From: Stentor coeruleus
Taxonomy: Eukaryota; Ciliophora; Heterotrichea; Heterotrichida; Stentoridae
DNA length: 64,000 nt
Direction: 5' to 3'
Assembly: GCA_001970955.1 (NCBI GenBank)
Contig: MPUH01000212.1
Location: 16,796-80,795, forward strand
Position numbers and translations under genes: made by a program. Below are positions 61,105-64,000 of the stretch, one piece after another. The notes below the pieces were generated by a model. The model was given only the letters and a program-made list of their open reading frames with translations. It ran no database searches and was not told the DNA's origin. Numbering within the stretch: the first letter of the stretch is position 1; each line of letters begins with the position of its first letter.

Positions 61105-63228
61105 TTATTTACTGCCTAAACGTTCAGATTGAAACATCCAATGACTAAGTTTGGTTATAAGGATTTCGATTTGGCATGGTTTTATTATAAGATCATCCAT
61201 TCCTGCTTCAAGGCATATGTTTTTTATATGCTCAGATGCATGGGCTGTACAAGCAATTATCGGAGGAATTGAAGTTATATCCCCATTCGCATAAAGTTCT
61301 TTAATTTTCTTTGTAGTTTCCCATCCGTTTAATATCGGCATTTCACAATCCATTAATATACAAGAAAACTTTGATGATTTTATTTTTTCTATAGCTTCTT
61401 CTCCGTTTAATGCATATGAACATGATATTCCTTCACTTTTTAACAAATGAGTCAATGCCATTATGTTAAAATACATATCATCTACTATAAGTACTTCATT
61501 TTTATGTAATATTGTTTTGATAGATATAAAAGGAACTGCTACATTAGGATCTTCATCAGGTATATCTACTAATAATGAATTTTGTAATGATTGAGTAGGA
61601 ATTGAAAAACTAAAACATGATCCTTTTTCTAATTCAGATTTAACAGTTATTCCTTCACCACCTAATTCTTTTACAAGCATATCTGATATTGCTAAACCAA
61701 GTCCAACTCCTTGAGGATTTATCTGTGAACTGCACTCAAATTTTCCATAGGGTATAAAAAGTGATGAAATTTTTTCTTTTGATATACCAATTCCTGTATC
61801 TTTACATTTAATAGTTATTATATTTTCACCACAATCTGCTTCTAGAATTATCATCCCTTTAATTGTAAATTTTCTTGCATTACTTAATAGATTTAATATT
61901 ACTTGTTTTATTCTATAAGGATCTGAAAAAATTGTTTTCGGTAATGTATTTGTTATAAGCTCTAATCGTACATCTTTTTCTTGTAGCTGGATTTTAATAA
62001 TATTTACACAGTCTATAAGTAATTGATTAATATTAAAAAAGGTTTTAGATATTTTCAAAGTCCCTGATAAAATTTGAGCATAATCTAATAAATCGTTTAT
62101 AAGGCAAAGCTGATAATTACATGAATTTTTTATTATTTCTATTCTTTCTTTGCTTTCTGAAGAGAGTTTTTCTGTAGATTCAATAATCTGAGCTATAGAT
62201 ATTACAGCGCTAACAGGAGTTCGAAGTTCATGAGAAACTGTTCTTAAAAGCGCTGATTTGTATTGACTTTCATTATATTCTTTTTCTAATTTCACAAGAT
62301 GTGTTACATTACGCCCACATAGGATAATTGAAGCTTGATTATCCCATTCTATAAGTTTGCCACTCCATTCATATAACTCAGAGTTGCTTTCAATTATGCC
62401 AAAGTTCAATTCAGTGTTTAAAGGACATGCAAAAAGGTTTTTAATTTCAGAAAAAATGTCTTTAGAATCATTTGAAAGGTATTTACGGTAATAATAATTT
62501 TTAGAAAAGTAAGTCTGAGCTGAACCATTTTGTATAAGATTTTTAGCAGAAGTATTAGCGAAGATAATTGTTTCTAATTTATCGATAACAAGAACATAGT
62601 CAGAAATCGCTTCAACAATTGAAAATATATTTGTATGCATTGATTTTACTTTCATTTGAGATTTACAAATGCTAATGTCTTTCAAGTAATCAAAATAAAG
62701 CGTAAAAAAGTAAAAAAGATATAATTGTATAGGGCCTATTATGGTTATAACTATTCCACCATTGCCCATGTCAAAAAATACTAAAAAATAAAAAGTCCAG
62801 ACAGCTGTTTGTTTTGCAGCTAAAAAAAGTAAAGTTTTACCACTAACAGGTAAAACAGTATTGTAAAAGATAAAAGCAAGAACTGAGATTTGAGAAAATA
62901 TTCCTATGCATTTTGGATAGAATACGATCGCCAAAATTCCTATAATCAAATTGGATATCTCTGTAATAGATAAAGTTGATATAATCAAAAACCTTTCTGA
63001 GCAGTTTTCAAGTTTAAATAAGAAACATAGGCATAAAATAAAAACTGAAAGGTTAAATAAGCTTAGTTTAAAGCTTTCATAAAATCCAACTATAGCGATG
63101 TCAAGAATAATGTGACAAGATGTTGCGATTATTCCAGCTATAAATCCTAGGCGAAGTCTTAGATTAGTTGAGGCTGATTTAATCTTTCTGAGTTCTGATA
63201 GTTCTTCTTTTCCAATTTTAGGAATCAT
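61105..63228 (-). CDS. Hybrid sensor histidine kinase (membrane, HisKA-HATPase-REC)
   Basis: A 707-residue protein. Residues about 25-190 hold roughly six membrane-spanning helices. Residues 200-310 look PAS-like. The HisKA box is TVSHELRTPVSAVIS with the phosphorylatable His at about 336. The ATPase domain has the N box NLLSNARKF, the G1 box DTGIGISKEK and the G2 box GVGLGLAISDM. A receiver domain at about 585-700 has the acidic VLIVDD pair, the phospho-acceptor Asp in CILMDCEMPILNGW and the IKPCQ lysine. All key residues are present. It should pass phosphate to a separate HPt protein; none is in the window. A decayed copy lies to its right. Confidence 0.93.
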   Translation of the reverse strand: MIPKIGKEELSELRKIKSASTNLRLRLGFIAGIIATSCHIILDIAIVGFYESFKLSLFNLSVFILCLCFLFKLENCSERFLIISTLSITEISNLIIGILAIVFYPKCIGIFSQISVLAFIFYNTVLPVSGKTLLFLAAKQTAVWTFYFLVFFDMGNGGIVITIIGPIQLYLFYFFTLYFDYLKDISICKSQMKVKSMHTNIFSIVEAISDYVLVIDKLETIIFANTSAKNLIQNGSAQTYFSKNYYYRKYLSNDSKDIFSEIKNLFACPLNTELNFGIIESNSELYEWSGKLIEWDNQASIILCGRNVTHLVKLEKEYNESQYKSALLRTVSHELRTPVSAVISIAQIIESTEKLSSESKERIEIIKNSCNYQLCLINDLLDYAQILSGTLKISKTFFNINQLLIDCVNIIKIQLQEKDVRLELITNTLPKTIFSDPYRIKQVILNLLSNARKFTIKGMIILEADCGENIITIKCKDTGIGISKEKISSLFIPYGKFECSSQINPQGVGLGLAISDMLVKELGGEGITVKSELEKGSCFSFSIPTQSLQNSLLVDIPDEDPNVAVPFISIKTILHKNEVLIVDDMYFNIMALTHLLKSEGISCSYALNGEEAIEKIKSSKFSCILMDCEMPILNGWETTKKIKELYANGDITSIPPIIACTAHASEHIKNICLEAGMDDLIIKPCQIEILITKLSHWMFQSERLGSK

Positions 63229-63469
63229 ATTTATTAGCTGTTACAAAACAAAAATAAAATATGTATTAATAAACTTAGAATTCCTAACTACTAACTATTT
63301 TTTTGAATATAATTAACTGTCGATATACTTTTCTATTAGTATATAATGGTTAATTTTGCAATGAATACTACTATTTGATAAGATTTTATAGCAAGATTGC
63401 TTATTTTACCTTATACATATATGGCTTATGCACTCAGATATGTTGAAGATATAAGTAATAATAAGTAGA

Positions 63470-64000
63470 AAATAGAGATTATATACCTTTTTTGTATAAA
63501 TTTCTTTAATTTTCTATAAGGTTTTCCCATCTGTTTATTATCAGCACTTCATAGTTTATTAATAAACATGAAACTTTTTTGTTTTCTCTATAGCCTCTTC
63601 ACCTTTTAATGCATATAAACATAATATCCCTTCGTATTTTAGCAAATGAGTCAAAGTCATTATATAATAATTCACATAATCTACTCTGAGCACTTCATTT
63701 TTATGTAAAATTGTTTTGATAGATATAAAAGGAATTGGTATTTTTGTATCTTCGTCAAGTATTTCTACTAATAATGAATTTTAATTTAATTGTGTGGGAA
63801 TAAAAAAATAAAACACATTCCTTTTTCTAAATCAGATTTAACAGTTATTCTCTCATCTCTTAGTTCTTTTATAAGGATATCTGATGTTGTTAGACTGTGT
63901 CAAGGCCAATTAGGGTTTAACTATGAAATATACTCAAACTTCCTATAGGGTAAGAGAATTGATGCAATTTTTTCTTTAGATATACTGATTTTAGCTTAGC
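63470..64000 (-). pseudogene. Decayed duplicate of the hybrid histidine kinase
   Basis: The stretch aligns base for base with about 61290-61830 of the histidine kinase gene: the ISIKTILHKNEVL and LTHLLK segments are kept. The acidic pair VLIVDD has become VLRVDY, and the region coding for the phospho-acceptor Asp is destroyed by several stops (TAA, TGA). Another TAA lies in place of the Gln of SLQNSL. It continues beyond the window. It must have arisen by tandem duplication and then decayed. Confidence 0.85.

Noticed and set aside
1-64000. Non-standard genetic code for the functional genes
   Set aside because: Conserved genes such as eRF3, eS28, the TTLL enzyme, DYRK and the histidine kinase are full length in the standard code, with Trp as TGG and TAA/TAG at their ends.
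1-64000. tRNA, rRNA or CRISPR features
   Set aside because: I looked for B-box-like GGTTCRANNCC on both strands, rRNA-like blocks and spaced short repeats, and found none that hold up. A covariance-model scan would be decisive.

Overview
The window looks like a piece of macronuclear (somatic) genome from a heterotrich ciliate, most likely Stentor. The DNA is very AT-rich and densely packed with short eukaryotic genes on both strands. Seven introns can be placed by rejoining reading frames, and every one is exactly 15 nt, begins GT, ends TAG and has an A at position 10. Introns of this size are known from Stentor and Blepharisma. Long genes such as eRF3, a TTLL enzyme and a 707-residue histidine kinase read through in the standard code. 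Terminal codons are TAA (23) or TAG (8), with one possible TGA. The species is an inference; the intron pattern and code are seen directly.

Layout, left to right. 1-9.7 kb: a truncated CCDC81-like HU-domain gene, a small coiled-coil gene, an LRRC9-like leucine-rich repeat gene with two introns, a short basic protein with a PYT/LGGLG tail, and an MGCN-anchored coiled-coil gene. 10-21 kb: a kelch protein, an acyl-CoA-binding-like protein, a catalytically dead USP-like protein with RanBP2 zinc fingers, a TPR protein, a basic Trp-rich protein perhaps of Sfi1 type, a repeat-bearing disordered protein, and a three-repeat Myb factor. 22-33.8 kb: a RING-kelch protein, a coiled-coil protein, ribosomal protein eS28, a tubulin ligase-like (TTLL) enzyme, a PDK1-like kinase with DFN in place of DFG, a TSNAXIP1-like coiled-coil protein, and a CDPK-type pseudokinase with EF hands. 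33.8-41.5 kb: gene-poor, holding a C2H2 zinc-finger gene, ribosomal stalk protein P1 and several eroded coding tracts. 41.5-55 kb: a protein with a possible CaaX tail, a 94-residue spliced gene, a C2-like/coiled-coil protein, a claspin/Mrc1-like protein, a small coiled-coil protein, a DYRK kinase, an Ssn6/Cyc8-like TPR protein and a small orphan. 55-64 kb: an inverted relic of kinesin-light-chain-type TPR repeats, eRF3, an orphan, a dynamitin-like dynactin subunit, a hybrid histidine kinase and a decayed copy of it running off the right edge.

There are no operons; neighbours are mostly unrelated in function. Themes are cilium and cytoskeleton (CCDC81-, LRRC9-, TTLL-, dynamitin-, TSNAXIP1-like), signalling (PDK1, CDPK, DYRK, hybrid histidine kinase) and translation (eS28, P1, eRF3). 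Several divergent gene pairs share only about 85-90 bp between start codons.

The sequence contains seven single-N positions, each beside a direct repeat of 22-146 bp. These look like unmerged contig overlaps and they break two real genes (eS28 and the PDK1-like kinase). No single new multi-gene system was found. The most notable items are the rigid 15-nt introns, near-absence of TGA stops, degenerate signalling enzymes, eroded coding tracts in the spacers, and alternating GC skew around genes.
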